DNA of 64,000 nucleotides from Sporobolomyces roseus (taxonomy: Eukaryota; Basidiomycota; Microbotryomycetes; Sporidiobolales; Sporidiobolaceae), in contig JADILM010000003.1 in assembly GCA_016617785.1 (NCBI GenBank), positions 1,240,001 through 1,304,000 of the forward strand, written 5' to 3'. Shown one piece after another: positions 21,025 through 32,698 of the stretch. The notes beneath the pieces were generated by a model, which did not search any database, was not told the origin of the DNA, and was given only the letters and a program-made list of their open reading frames with translations. How positions within the stretch are numbered: the stretch's first letter is position 1; every line of letters starts with the position of its first letter. The position numbers and the translations under genes are program-made.

Positions 21025-22267
21025 ATGTTAGCAGCTGTCGGTCAACTCTGCTCCACCTCGAATCTATCTCGCAACCTCAAAATAGCGCAATCTCTCATCA
21101 AGAGAGCGGCAAAAGCGAAAGCGAAACTACTCTTCCTTCCCGAAGCTACCGACTTTATCGCACCTGCAGATCAAGTCAAACACCTCTCACAAGCTCTTGA
21201 TCATCCAGGAGGATTCGTGGATAGTATCAGGGAGCAGGCGCGAGAGAGTCAATGTTGGGTTAACATCGGAGTCCATGAGAAAGCAGAAGATGGCAAGGGT
21301 AGGTGTTATAACACGAATCTAGTAAGCGAACTATCTAGCGGTCGCTATCATCAGGCAGCTGACTCTCCCAATTACGTTACAGCTCATTGATGATCGAGGT
21401 GAAATCGTTTCAAGCTATCGCAAGATCCACCTGTTCGATGTTGCAATTTCTGGAGGTACTCACGTCCTCGAATCGAATACGACAATTCCGGGAGACAAGC
21501 TGGAAGATCCGGTGTCGACGCCGATGGGAAAGCGTTCGTTTCTTTCGCTCGTTCGCGAGATTCGCTTCTTGAGCTGACTGGAGACAATGCATGTCCTTCA
21601 TAGTTGGTCTCCTCACTTGCTTCGACCTGCGGTTTCCAGAGCTCTCGTTGAGTCTGCGGCGAAGAGGAGCTCAGCTGCTTACTTTCCCCTCCGCTTTCAC
21701 CGTTAAAACAGGCGAGTCCGCTCAATCTCTAGCTCGATCCAGGGCGAGACTGATGTCGAGGTCTCTCGTACAGGTAAGGCTCATTGGGGTGAGTCGATCA
21801 AATCACGCTTAATTATTGCGAACCACGATTTCTGACCAGCTTCGAATATGCAAAAGAAACGCTGCTTCGTGCTCGGGCGATAGAAACACAATGCTACGTC
21901 TTCGCATCGGCTCAGGTGAGCTCTGGTCGATGCCTCTGTATTCCAATCCTTGAGGATTGCATACCGCCAGTCGCCCGGAAAGCTGACTTCGCATTCGTCT
22001 TTTTCCGCTCCTACTTTCCCCTTCATTCCCTCTTCACTACACCTCTGACAGTTCGGCACGCACGCTCAAGGTCGAATGTCGTACGGTCATTCGATGATCG
22101 TCGGTCCTTTTGGCGAGGTTCTCAATTCGATCGACGAGGCAGACGAGGGAAGCTACGATGAAGGAAAGATCATTACAGCAGAAGTCGATCTCTCAGTGTT
22201 GGAACAGATACGAAAGGAAATTCCGTTATGGAGTCAGAGACGCTACGACATCTATCCTGAACTTTGA
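21025..22267 (+). CDS. Nitrilase-superfamily amidohydrolase (Nit1-like), tandem copy 1
   Basis: Carbon-nitrogen hydrolase, Nit branch; close relatives hydrolyse deaminated glutathione. Catalytic triad visible: Glu in LLFLPEATDF, Lys in SYRKIHLFDV, Cys in VGLLTCFDLRFPELSLSLRR. Also FTVKTGKAHW, ETLLRARAIETQCYVFASAQ, THAQGRMSYGHSMIVGPFGE, and C-terminal WSQRRYDIYPEL. Splicing is elaborate: exons end at about 21319 (GTAAGC) and 21531. Then a GC-AG intron occupies 21712-21773, a 15-nt exon 21774-21788 supplies KAHW, and an intron 21789-21856 uses a CAAAAG acceptor rather than the nearer CCAG. A final intron lies at about 21915-22051. All joins restore the family sequence exactly. A second copy follows head to tail after 208 bp. 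Confidence 0.92.
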
Positions 22268-22475
22268 GCGCATAAGTTCCAGCGCTTCTTCTGCCTTCAT
22301 GTACCCCCTATTCATTCGGTACGATTCGATCTTCTCGCTTATTCGCTCCCCTCTTTGAAATGACGCTGTTTTCGAACCTTCTCGTGACTGGGCATCGGGG
22401 AAGAGCGAGAGAATGAGTTCAATCTTTTGTTCCAACTCGTGGCTTGTTCCTCTCTAGCATCTTCCACCACCAAAA

Positions 22476-23586
22476 ATGACTTCGAAATCTTTCGTCGCCG
22501 TCGCGCAAATGACTTCGACTAACAACCCATCTCACAACGCTTTACTGGCTTGTTCAATCATTCGACGGGCAGCGAAATCGGGAGCCAAGTTGATCGCACT
22601 ACCGGAAGCCTGCGATTTTATTGCTACTCCGGAGGAAGTGAGGAAGTTGACGAAATCCCTCGAAGAAAGTGAATTTGTGACGAGAGTCAGGAAGCAGGCG
22701 AAATCGAGCAACCTTTGGGTTTCCGTCGGAGTTCATGAAAGCAGTGAGGAGGAGGGACGAGTGTACAATACGAACGTCGTAAGTTTTGCGGTTTGACCTC
22801 GATTTGTGCGAAGCGCTGATTTCTTCGCAAACAGCTCATCGACGACAACGGAGAGATCGCTTCAAAGTACGAGAAGATTCACCTACTCGACGTAGACGTT
22901 CAGGGAGGCGATAGCGTGCAAGAGTCGAGCCTTACAAAGGAGGGAAAGCGATTAACCGAGCCTCATCAAACGCCAGTCGGAAAAGGTGAGTTTTTCTCTT
23001 CTCCCGCTTCCTTCCCTCACTCACCCCTCCTTCCTATAGTCGGACTACAAGTATGCTATGATCTCAGATTTAGCGCAGGCGCAGCCAATCTGCGAAGGAG
23101 AGGAGCGGAATTGATCCTCTATAACAGCGCTTTCACCGCGAGAACTGGTCCACCTCACTGGGAAGTTCTTCTGCGAGCTAGGGCAATTGAGAACCAGTCA
23201 TACGTACTTGCTGCCAACCAGGTATGTATCTCTTCAAGCTATCTTTCGACGCTGTATCGAGCTTTCGCAACTAACTTGATTTCGTTCTTTCGCAGATCGG
23301 CACTCACCCCTCCGGACGTCAATCTCACGGCCACGCGATGATCGTGGATTGTTGGGGTACTGTCATCGCCCAGGTGAGCAAATTTCTCTTTTCTCAAGCT
23401 GTTCAATCGGTCTGATAGAGTTCGCTCCTGCAGTGCTCCGACCGACCGCCAGCCGAAAGCAAGGAGCAAAGCGAAGATGATGGACAATTCTGCATGGCCG
23501 AGATTGACCTCGATTGGGTCAAGGAGCTCAGGGAGTCGATGCCCTTACTCGATCAACAACGTAATGATATCTACTCGCAAGTATGA
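22476..23586 (+). CDS. Nitrilase-superfamily amidohydrolase (Nit1-like), tandem copy 2
   Basis: Start MTSKSFVAVAQMTSTNNPSH. Triad residues: Glu in KLIALPEACDF, Lys in KYEKIHLLDVDVQGG, Cys in VGLQVCYDLRFSAGAANLRR. Other blocks: FTARTGPPHWEVLLRARAIE, NQSYVLAANQ, THPSGRQSHGHAMIVDCWGT, and end LDQQRNDIYSQV. Compared with copy 1, the loop after the nucleophile reads RFSAG rather than RFPEL, and two introns that interrupt FTVKTG-KAHW-ETLL in copy 1 are absent here. So the copies are old and have drifted, perhaps with a shift of substrate. Introns: about 22780-22833, 22985-23038, 23221-23295, 23373-23433. Confidence 0.93.
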
Positions 23587-23678
23587 TCTCTGAAATCTCG
23601 CCGTATCACCTCGAACTTGGATTTCTAGATAGTCTATAATCCGCACTTGCATTCGCATTCGCATACTCCTGCAATCAT

Positions 23679-25598
23679 CTATACCTCTAATAGCATCTCC
23701 TCCTCATCCTCTTCCGGTTGCATCTGCGAGAGAGGCAAGTTATCTGTTCTCCTCCAATCTCGCTCCTTCTCCTGTTCGACGACTTCTCCATTCGCACCGA
23801 TGAACGTTGTTGAGCTCGCTGGTGCAGCTTCTTCGTCGCCTTCGAGAGGTTTCGAGGTGTTCGTTGAGGGGTCAAAGGTAGGGAAAGTCGAGGAGGGTTC
23901 GAGTTCTTCGATAGCAGTGTCTTCTCCTTCATCTCGCATCAACAAATTCACCAGTCGGATCATCGGCTCGGTCACCTGCTTTGAGATCACTCATCAGCTT
24001 AGTTTGAGCGAAAAAGAAGGAAAGTGACGAACCTTTGGATCCGTTTCCGCTAAATGAGCGAGTTTGATGACCTGATACACTCCTCTCGCCCTCATAGCTT
24101 CACGATTCGCACGACTCGTAGCCAATAACACCAGTGTCTCGACCAAGATAGCTCGAATTGTAGCATCCGATTCCCGTTTCTTTTCTGGAGGAAGGAGTTG
24201 GAGTTCTTGAGGTAGCTCATCCATGACCTGCCAAAACGAGCTTAGTCAGTTGAACAATCAAAACTATAGTTGAAGGAAGAAGTGGCTTACATCGAGATCG
24301 AACTCTTCGTTACCGCAAAGAGGGAGGAGGATTTGAACGAGAAGATCAATGCAACCTTCTTCAGGAGGCTCGTCATTCTTCGAAGCGAGTAACCGAGTGT
24401 GTCCAGACTTTTCGAAAGCGGCGTTCCTGTGAGCGTCTCGATGATCAGCTGGGAACAAATGAAGTCTCTGGGTTGAGAAACGAGGTGACTGACTTGATTG
24501 TTGAAGCTACACCACCTCTTCGAATCGGTGAGGGATGCTCAGTGAAGGAGATGAGTTTGGAGAGGGGAGGCTCGACGGAAGCGTCGGGTGCAGCAAGAAG
24601 GAATGCTCGACCTTGAGGGAACTAATTCGCTTCGAGAAATCGTCAGTCTCGCGAGGAACAGATCGAATAGCAGATACGACACTAACGAGGGAGATGTTGG
24701 CAAAGACCGAAGCGAGGAAATCGTAGTTTGCGTTCGGGTTGTACTTCTTTCCTTCACCTTTGAGGTGAACTTCCAGCAAGAGGTCGAGAGCGAGGATCTC
24801 GTCTTCGACCGCAGGCGACTTCCTCGCAGCCTTCTCGACGTGCTCGTCGGCTTTATCTGGAGTAGCTGAGGTCGAAGCTGACGGCGAAGGAGCGACGGAG
24901 AAGGGAACTCGGAGATTGAGGATTTGGAGAGAGACGCTATCGAGTTTCGACATGTTTGAGAGAAGCATACATGCCAAATCGGATAGCAGCGCTTTCTCGT
25001 CCTACAGTGTTTGATTCGCGAGATCAGGTTTAGCGAGCCAACAACGAGCGGTAGAAGGGCGGCAGAGAACGTACAACGATCATTCGGACGAGACCAGTGA
25101 TGAAACCAGGAATCTTGGCGAGTCGCTGAACGACTACAAGAGAGCTTGTCAAGTTGATCAAGGCGGAGAGGGCGTCATGGGCGATAATCTGCGGGAGAGA
25201 GGAGGGTGGAAAAGGTCGAAAGTCAGCGTTGCGAAATTGAGAAATGCGCCTTCTCCATCTCCCTCCTCGCTTCTTTTCCGCCCAAAGATCCCCTGTCCGA
25301 TTCTACAATCCTCTGGTCTCAACCGTGACCCGAAAGGAGTTCGACTCACTTCTTGGTCAGCGCACATTGCAGCGATTTGTTCGATGTGATGTTCTCGAGT
25401 GAAGAGCATTCGCTCGGGAGCGTTCTGTACGGTGTAAGGACTATAGAGAGAGGCTTGTGAGTACCCCCCGCTGAGTCAGAGAGAGCTGGAGAGAGCTTAC
25501 AGGAGGGTAGCTAAAGCGATTCTGCGAACTGGAGCTTGAGGGTCAGACAAGAACTGGAAGAGTTCGAGGAGCTGCATGACGGTCTGTTGCTGTGCCAT
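23679..25598 (-). CDS. HGH1: Hgh1-family armadillo-like protein (eEF2 folding factor)
   Basis: Hgh1 is an armadillo-like chaperone adaptor for folding of translation elongation factor 2. Start MAQQQTVMQLLELFQFLSDP at 25598, followed by APVRRIALATL, a typical first repeat. Diagnostic C-terminal block: MDELPQELQLLPPEKKRESD, ATIRAILVETLVLLATSRAN, REAMRARGVYQVIKLAHLAE then TDPKV, matching the DUF384-type end of the family. After an intron at about 24030-23991, VTEPMIRLVNLLMRDEGED is followed by an acidic, disordered tail. Middle exons include ACMLLSNMSKLDSVSLQILN (about 24960). At least six short introns. It is divergent from the ADE17-type gene with 125 bp between starts, a shared promoter linking translation and purine synthesis by position only. 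Confidence 0.87.
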
Positions 25599-25723
25599 CT
25601 CTGTAATAGCGTTCTCGATTTGGTGAGGTAGTGTTGTGGTAGAGAGCAAGTTGATGATGAAAAAAGTTGGAGAGATTTCTTGTTTGCTTTCCCCTCCACT
25701 ACAACAACCTTATACGCTCGACG

Positions 25724-28121
25724 ATGACTGAACAACAACCCATCGCTTTACTCTCGGTATACGACAAGGCGGGACTCCTCCCCTTCGCTCAGGGACTCGC
25801 TGAACAAGGAGTTCGTCTTCTCGGAAGTGGTGGAACTGCAAAGGCTATCCGTAACGCTGGAATGGAGATTGGGTAAGTCACAGCTCTTTTGCAGCATCTT
25901 GCGAGCGATGAAAGAGGTCACTGGGACCGAAAAGCGAAAGTCGGGAGCTGGGGAGAATGTTGGACGAGATTGGGGTAAAGATAACACTAGCTGATTTGAT
26001 TTGTGCGATACAGAGATGTTTCCGACATCACTGGTGCTCCTGAAATGCTCGGTGGACGAGTAAAGACCCTTCATCCCGCTGTTCACGGAGGTTCGTTTTT
26101 CGCAATTTCGCAATTCTCATCCTTTGACTCTTTCAAGTTGTCCTAATACGAGTCTCATTGATACAGGCATCCTCGCTAGGAACATTCCCTCTGATCAAGC
26201 CGACCTCGTCGCCCAAAAGATCGCTCCCATCTCCGTCGTTGTTTGCAACCTTTACCCTTTCAACGAAACCATCGCTCGCATCCCTCCTCCTTCGATTCCC
26301 GAAGCCGTTGAGGAAGTTGACATTGGAGGTGTCACCCTTCTCCGTGCTGCTGCCAAGAACCACGACCGTGTTGTCATCCTCTCGGATCCCAAGGATTACG
26401 AGGAGTTCCTCGCCCAGTTCAAGGCTGGAAAGGGTCAAGTCTCTGACGAGTTCAAGCAACGAATGGCTGTCAAGGTGAGCTCAGACTCACCGTAGATACC
26501 CAGGACTGTTGGAGGCTGACCGAGTCGGATCTTGTAGGCTTTCTCGCACACCGCTGCTTACGATACCTCGATCTCAAACTACTTCCGTCGTCAATACGTC
26601 TCGGCTGATGCCATCTCTGCTGCACCTGCCGACCAGAAGGCCGACTTGACCGAACGCGCCCAACAACTCACCCTTCGTTACGGTGCCAACCCTCACCAAA
26701 AGCCTGCTCAAGCCTACGTTACTGAGGGCAAACTCCCGTTCTCCGGTTAGTTTTCTGTCTCTCGAGTCGATTCACAGACTGGTCTTCTGACCTCCGAAGT
26801 ATAATGTGCAGTCCTCTCTGGATCTCCCGGTTATATCAACCTCCTCGACGCCCTCAACTCTTACGCTCTCGTTCACGAACTCTCGCGAGCCTTCTCTCCC
26901 GCCAAGGCTGCCGCCGCCTCCTTCAAGCACGTCTCGCCTGCCGGATGCGCTGTCGAATCGACCCTCTCGGAAGCCGAGGTCAAGGTCTTCGACGCTGACG
27001 GTCTCCCCGAACTTTCGCCCATCGCATCAGCTTACGCTCGTGCTCGAGGTGCCGATCGCATGTCGTCCTTCGGTGACTTCATCGCTCTCTCCCACACTTG
27101 CGATGTTCCTACCGCCAAGATCATCTCGAGGGAAGTTTCCGATGGAATCATCGCCCCTGGTTTCGAACCTGAGGCTCTCGACATTCTTCGCAAGAAGAAG
27201 GGTGGAAAGTACTGCGTTCTCCAGGTCAGTCTTCGCTATTACTGAGTTCTCTCGGACTTACAGACTGACTTCGGGCAAATCGACAGATGGACTCTTCTTA
27301 CGTTGCCTCCCTCACCGAGACTCGTCAAGTTTACGGCATCTCGCTCGAGCAACGTCGTAACGATGCCAAGATCGAGGCTTCGACTTTCTCCAACATCGTT
27401 TCAAAAAACAAGGACGTGAGTATCTAAATGTCCTCAATTCGCTACGATTAGCTGACTTTTCCACAAACTTCCATATTTTCAGCTATCGCCTTCCGCTTTG
27501 ACCGATCTCATCGTCGCAACTACTGCGCTCAAGTACACTCAATCCAACTCTGTCTGCTACGCGTACAACGGAGGAACGATCGGAATTGGAGCGGGACAAC
27601 AATCTCGAATTCACTGCACTCGTCTCGCAGGATCGAAAGCCGATGCTTGGTGGCTCCGACACCACCCTCGAGTCCTCGGATTCAACTGGCGCAAGGGCAT
27701 CAAACGTGCTGACCGTGCCAACGGTACCGACGTTTTCGTTACTGGAGAAATCTTTGAAGCCGACGCTTCAGGATCTGAACGCAAGGAGTGGGAATCCCTC
27801 TTTGAACAAGGTCAAGTACCTGAACCTCTCTCGGCTGAGGAGAAGCGCGATTGGTTCAAGCAACTCGCTGGAAAGGTCTCCCTCTCGAGTGATGCGTTCT
27901 TCCCCTTCCCCGACAACGTCTGGAGGGCCGTCCGAAGTGGTGTTGGACACATCGCTGCTCCTTCTGGATCAGTCATGGACTCGAAGGTTATCGAGACTGC
28001 CGATGAATCGAACGCTGTCTACGTTTTCACTGACCTCCGGTGCGCATTTCTCTCGTTCTTATTTCCCTCTTAGCCTATCGCTAATCCTTTCTATCCCTTC
28101 CCTAGACTATTCACCCACTAA
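25724..28121 (+). CDS. ADE17: Bifunctional AICAR transformylase / IMP cyclohydrolase
   Basis: Catalyses the last two steps of de novo purine synthesis: formylation of AICAR with 10-formyl-THF, then closure to IMP. N-terminal cyclohydrolase: [82 protein letters not shown]. Transformylase: [30 protein letters not shown] (Lys-His pair), [88 protein letters not shown]. Introns near 25874, 26091, 26475, 26746, 27222 and 27416. The last intron (CTCCG|GTGCGC to CCTAG|ACTATTC, 28040-28105) gives the end DLRLFTH and stop at 28119-28121; most homologues end LFHH. Full length, all motifs intact. Confidence 0.97.
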
Positions 28122-28424
28122 ACACTCAGTCTCCTACTCATTCGCATTCGCTCAACTTGGATCTCTCACTCTCTTCTCTCGCAACTTGAATAAAAAGGGC
28201 AATTTTTTTGTATCGGTTTCTATCTCTTCGTACCCTACTCTCTCTCTCTCTCTATTGGTAGTTCTTCAACAGACTGTGTCAAAATGTTCGTTTTCATGTT
28301 GCACAACTTCACGCTGTATGCGAACATGAGAGAATGCGAAAAGTCTCCTATTTCCCTTACTCTCCTTTTCACCTCTTCATTCAATACAACACTTTTCGAC
28401 GAGTCTCAACGCTGCTCCATCGAT
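28122..28424. promoter_or_regulatory. Intergenic region with poly-T and (CT)n tract before OPI1
   Basis: 303 bp. It has AATTTTTTTGTATC at about 28201 and a CTCTCTCTCTCTCT run at 28241-28254. I saw no clear inositol-responsive element. An open frame starting at 28284 continues in frame into the OPI1 start at 28425, giving a possible 47-residue longer N-terminus. Confidence 0.35.
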
Positions 28425-30553
28425 ATGGAGGCTAGCTCATCTAGCTGTGAGACTCGACAAGCACCTAGTACAAGTTCAAGTTCAGACTCTCACGCTCATC
28501 ATCTCCCTTCCTCCGCCGAACCTCGACAACAACCACAAGACAAGATGGGACAGGATGAAGTCATGACGGATGATATGAAGTTGGCTATCTCTGCACTCGG
28601 TTTATTACGCAGTGAAGGAGGAGGAGCAAGTTCTCACCCACCGACTCTTCATCATTCACAAACCTCTCAATTCCCAAACCACTCTCCCGCCTTGTCTTCT
28701 CACCAGTATCGATCTACTTCAACTGCATCAACTTCAGGTGCCTCTGATCAATGGGGAACCAACACCAACTCGTCTCTCGTATCGGGATCTGAAACTGGAA
28801 CTGGAACTTCTTCACCTCTCACTACTACTTCTATCGCTCATTCAGATCAAGGGGATTACTTCAAACGACCAGGAATAGAGGGAGAGTACGAATTGGAGGA
28901 AGGGAATGAACATGATCCGAAATTCATCGAAAGGGTTTCTCAACTTCCTCTCGTCAGTGGTGGATTGGAGTGGTATGAGAGAAGTAAAGCAAATTCGAGA
29001 GTAGTCAAGGTGAGCTCGTGAATGATCAGCAACTTAGAAGAGAAGCTAACGTCCCTCATCGAGCGCACAGTACGGAGCAGGATTAGTCGAATCTTCTTTC
29101 TCAGCGGTTTCAAGACCCATAACCAACAACCTTCAATTAGGTCCTCTGGACGACTTCGCATGTCGACAACTGGATCGTATTGGAGCGCCTACAAGAGGTC
29201 AAACGTCCCCGGGAAGGAAAGATGTCGAGGCATTACAATTTGGAGAGGAAGAAAGAGAAGAGCGCGAAAGAACTCCACCGTCTCACTCGTCACATCTTGG
29301 AGGAGGAGACGAACACATGCAGGGTAGTCAAGATGGGAGAGGATCACCGCCTGGAAGTCAAGTAGCGGTTCAACATGGTCAAAGATCGAGATGGCAAACG
29401 GTTTTAGTCGAAGCTGGAGGGTTGGGTGCGGCAGTCAGTGAGGAGAGTTTAAAAAGCTTGAGATATTGCTTACAATGGCTTGTCGTGAGTTCTCGTAACT
29501 ATCTCAATTTGGTGAGCAATTGCTGATCGAGTAGATGTGAGGTTTCAGTACGCTACCGCTCACCTCGATCACCAAATTTCTACCCTTCGCGAATTCATCC
29601 TCTCCCTTCGAGTTCACAACCGCACACATCCTTCCAATTCATCTTCTTCAGCATCTCAACAAGCTTCTTCGAACGCGCTGGTCGCAGCTTCAGCTTCCGC
29701 CCATCTCTCCCAAATCAAACACGACGTGGTCGAAACGATCCGAAAAGTCGTCGAAGTCGTCTCAAAGTACGCAGGTGCCGCTCTCCCAGAACAAGCGAAA
29801 CGATACGTCAAGCAAAGTATTATGGGTTTACCGGTGAAATGGGCGAGTGCGATCGAAGGGAGGGGAACTTCAGAAAGGATGGAGAGACAAGGGAGTGAGA
29901 TCGAGACTCCTCGAATTGAAAGGATGGGAGAAACCTACTTCAATGGTTCGTCTTCGTCGGGGGCGAATGGGAGGAATAGGGAAGATCGAGAGAGGGAAGA
30001 GGCAGAGAGGGAGGTCAGGGCAGCGTTGGGACCGACAGAGGACGCAGCGGATCGTGTTCTCACCTTCGCCGTCGAAAGCTTGGATATGTTGAGGTCTGTC
30101 GCTAGTATCTTTGGTGAGAGTGTCGAGAAGGCAGAGGCGTGAGTTTCCCTTTTCATCCCAAGTCTCATTCGAAGTCACGGAAAACTGATATTGCTTCTTA
30201 ACAGATGGATTGAACGACTTCGTATTGTCGGGTTACAACGACAGCGTCAACGTCAAGAGCAAGAACAACATCAACCCCTAACTCTCGGTGCTCCCGATTC
30301 ACCTCAATACCCCCCCTCCCTCTCTACCTCGACTGCATTGGATCCGAACACAGTTACCGGAGGGATGAAGCGTCGAAGGGGAGCTGCTCATGGTCGTCAC
30401 GGATCTGTGGCTGATGGTGGAGTCGAGGGAGAAGACGGTACGAATGCAGGAGGAGAGGGAGGAGAAGGATTCACAGATGGAGAAGAAATGGCTGCCAGTG
30501 CGAGGAGGAAACGTGGAGCTAGAGGAAGAGAAATGAGCGCTTCTTCGAGCTGA
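28425..30553 (+). CDS. OPI1: Opi1-family transcriptional regulator of phospholipid synthesis
   Basis: Opi1 represses inositol/phospholipid genes and is held at the ER by phosphatidic acid in yeast. Start MEASSSSCETRQAPS; an upstream in-frame Met exists at 28284. The Ser-rich N-terminus contains DMKLAISALGLLRSE, a conserved Opi1 AID-like helix. Then comes FIERVSQLPLVSGGLEWYER, SKANSRVVK joined over an intron (29010-29070) to YGAGLVESSFSAVSRPITNN, DDFACRQLDRIGAPTRGQ, WQTVLVEAGGLGAAVSEESL, and, after an intron at 29484-29549, YATAHLDHQISTLREFILSL. The end is ADRVLTFAVESLDMLRSVAS, WIERLRIVGLQRQRQR and a basic tail RRKRGARGREMSASSS. Whether it acts on lipids here as in yeast is inferred; in some fungi Opi1 homologues have shifted targets. 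Confidence 0.9.
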
Positions 30554-30933
30554 GCTCGAGAATAGGGAGCAATGGGACTCTCTTCGCAACATTCGCTTGT
30601 ATACATTACTTCTTTTCCTCGAACTCTAATTTGTCGTTGTTGTCCATAAGCTTTGAACACCCTCAAATACTGTATACTCACTCTCTTTTACCCCTAGTAT
30701 CTTTCGTTGGAGGTATACCTCGGATTACTTGAAAAACTCCTCTGTTTAGTAATCGATTGAACTGAATCATAGCAGCTTTCTTTCCCTTTTCTCTGCACAC
30801 GATGGCGATCTCTCGGGTCACATCGAGTTGGGCGAAGAGAAGAAAGAGGAAGCCATCGTGATAATCCAGAGTAAGCGATACAACAAAGTAGACCCAGTGA
30901 AAGAGGAGAACGCAGAGGAAGCTCTAGTGATTC
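30554..30933. other. Convergent spacer, no gene seen
   Basis: 380 bp between the ends of OPI1 and NOP53. AT-richer than its surroundings (30590-30760), as expected for two abutting 3' UTRs. No repeat or RNA gene recognised. Confidence 0.45.
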
Positions 30934-32421
30934 TATCCAGACCAGTTCTTGTACGAGTACCTAGAGAAAGGGGCAGCCGAAGCGAGTCAGTACAGCGAAT
31001 TTTGGGGAAGAGAATGAAACTGAGCTCACTTCTCGACCTCGCGCATTTTCGAACCCTTGTCGCGACCTCTTCCACCTCTCTTACCACCCTTCTTACTCTC
31101 GTTCGCCCTCTCAACCGGAACTTTTCCTCTCCTCATTCCGCTCGCTACCCATTCCTTCCACAAGTTGCCCTCTGGTTGAAGCGTTCTCAAGTTGTCGGCC
31201 AACTCGTCTCCCAATTGGAACGTGACGGGAGCGTCGGGTACCCTCGAAGGTCCAGATCTGAACCTCGTCAAACCTTGTTCCGCCAACCTCGCTTTCCTAA
31301 TCTTGAGTGTCATCGCCTTCTCCTCCAAACTCATCTTTTCCTCTTCGGCAATCTCCTTCTGAACAGATTTGACATTGTGTACCGCTGCGATCCTCTTCTT
31401 CATCTCCCTCCTCAATGCCAACGCCCTAGCTTCCTCCGCAACCCTCAATTTCGAGTTCCTCTGTTGTCTCGTCTTCCTCTTGGGTAACTTCTTCTTCAAC
31501 TTGTCTTCCTCCGTCTCGCCCTCCTTCGAATCACCTTCATCCTCACTCTCTCCAGATCCAACATCCTCTTCATAAGCTTCCCAAGATTCTTTTCCCCTCG
31601 AGTTGACTCGCGCTTCATCCATCAAATCTTTCACATCTTGTCCTCGATCTTCTCGGGCTTCTTCAGTCGTGTAACGGTCGAGTGCCGAAGAGAGTAAAGC
31701 TTGGTGGGATTCGTGGGCTGGGTTGTAAGAAGTTCCAGGATGAGGGATCTGGATTGAACGGTAGGGAGTTCCTTCGAGAAGTTGATGCGAGTGAAGAGTC
31801 GAGGGTGCCTGCGAATGAGCGATCCTGAATGTGAGTATGTAACTCTCCCTGGCAGTCTTCAGAGTCAGTGTTCGCAGGAGAACTGACCTTTGGTACAGGC
31901 AAATTCTTCTGATCGTGAATTTGTAAGAAATCCCTCATTGCGATATCCTCTTCTTCTCCCGGTTGTTCCTTCTCCTTCCACGCATCGTAACCTCCCGCCT
32001 CTTTCACCGCTTTCGACAAAGCTTCCCCTTTATCACCATTCTTGATCCCCCATAACCCTTCTCCCTGACCATCTCTCCCTGTCAACCTCTTCAACCTCTC
32101 CTTGGTAGCTCTATCTACTTTGCCTTGTTTAACTTTGTTCTTCTTCGCTTGAGCTTCCGCAGATGGGGTGACTTTTGAAGAGAGAGCGGGTTGGGAAGAA
32201 CGTTGAGCGAGAATCAAATCTGATCTCAAAGGTTTGTGAATTGATTGACCTTTACGTAAACGGGCTTGGGCAGGTTGTTGATCTGCCAAGAGGTTCTTTC
32301 TGACTGATGATGAACCTTTTGTATCGATTTCGAATAGAGGTTGAGAAGAAGCGAGGGAAGCGGCTTGTTTAGAAGTTGAAGGTGCTGCTTTCTTGCTATT
32401 TGCTCTGGATGCTTTGGGCAT
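30934..32421 (-). CDS. NOP53: Nop53/GLTSCR2-family 60S ribosome biogenesis factor
   Basis: Nucleolar factor that recruits the Mtr4-exosome for 7S pre-rRNA processing. Start MPKASRANSKKAAPSTSKQA. Blocks: LFEIDTKGSS, then SIHKPLRSDLILAQRSS, a GLWGIKN motif, YDAWKEKEQPGEEEDIAM, and after an intron (31889-31811 region) the family signature HPGTSYNPAHESHQALLSSA. Then comes a long acidic and basic coil (DKLKKKLPKRKTRQQRNSKL, MKKRIAAVHNVKSVQKEIAE) and FQLGDELADNLRTLQPEGNL with RGRDKGSKMREVEK. A last intron (GAA|GTGAGCTC, about 31033-30964) adds the end K-YSYKNWSG. Near-normal length. Its start lies 278 bp from the GCN1 start on the opposite strand. Confidence 0.88.
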
Positions 32422-32698
32422 GATTGGGGGTGCTTCCTAAGGTGGAGATGTGGAGTGAGAGAGAAGAGATCAAGCAGAGATGAGATTGGAATTTATTGCA
32501 AGAAGAGCTCACTCTCAACTTGAATCATCCAACTAGTCCATCCTGGCGCAGAAACGACTCACTCAGAGGACTCTAGATCGTCTACAACAAAAGGTAGAAT
32601 TACCAGACAGACTCTCCCTCGACAACTGGGCACAACAGATCAATTCACAAATCGAGTCAGATTCAACTACAGACACTTCAATCAAAAGGCAGGAAGCG

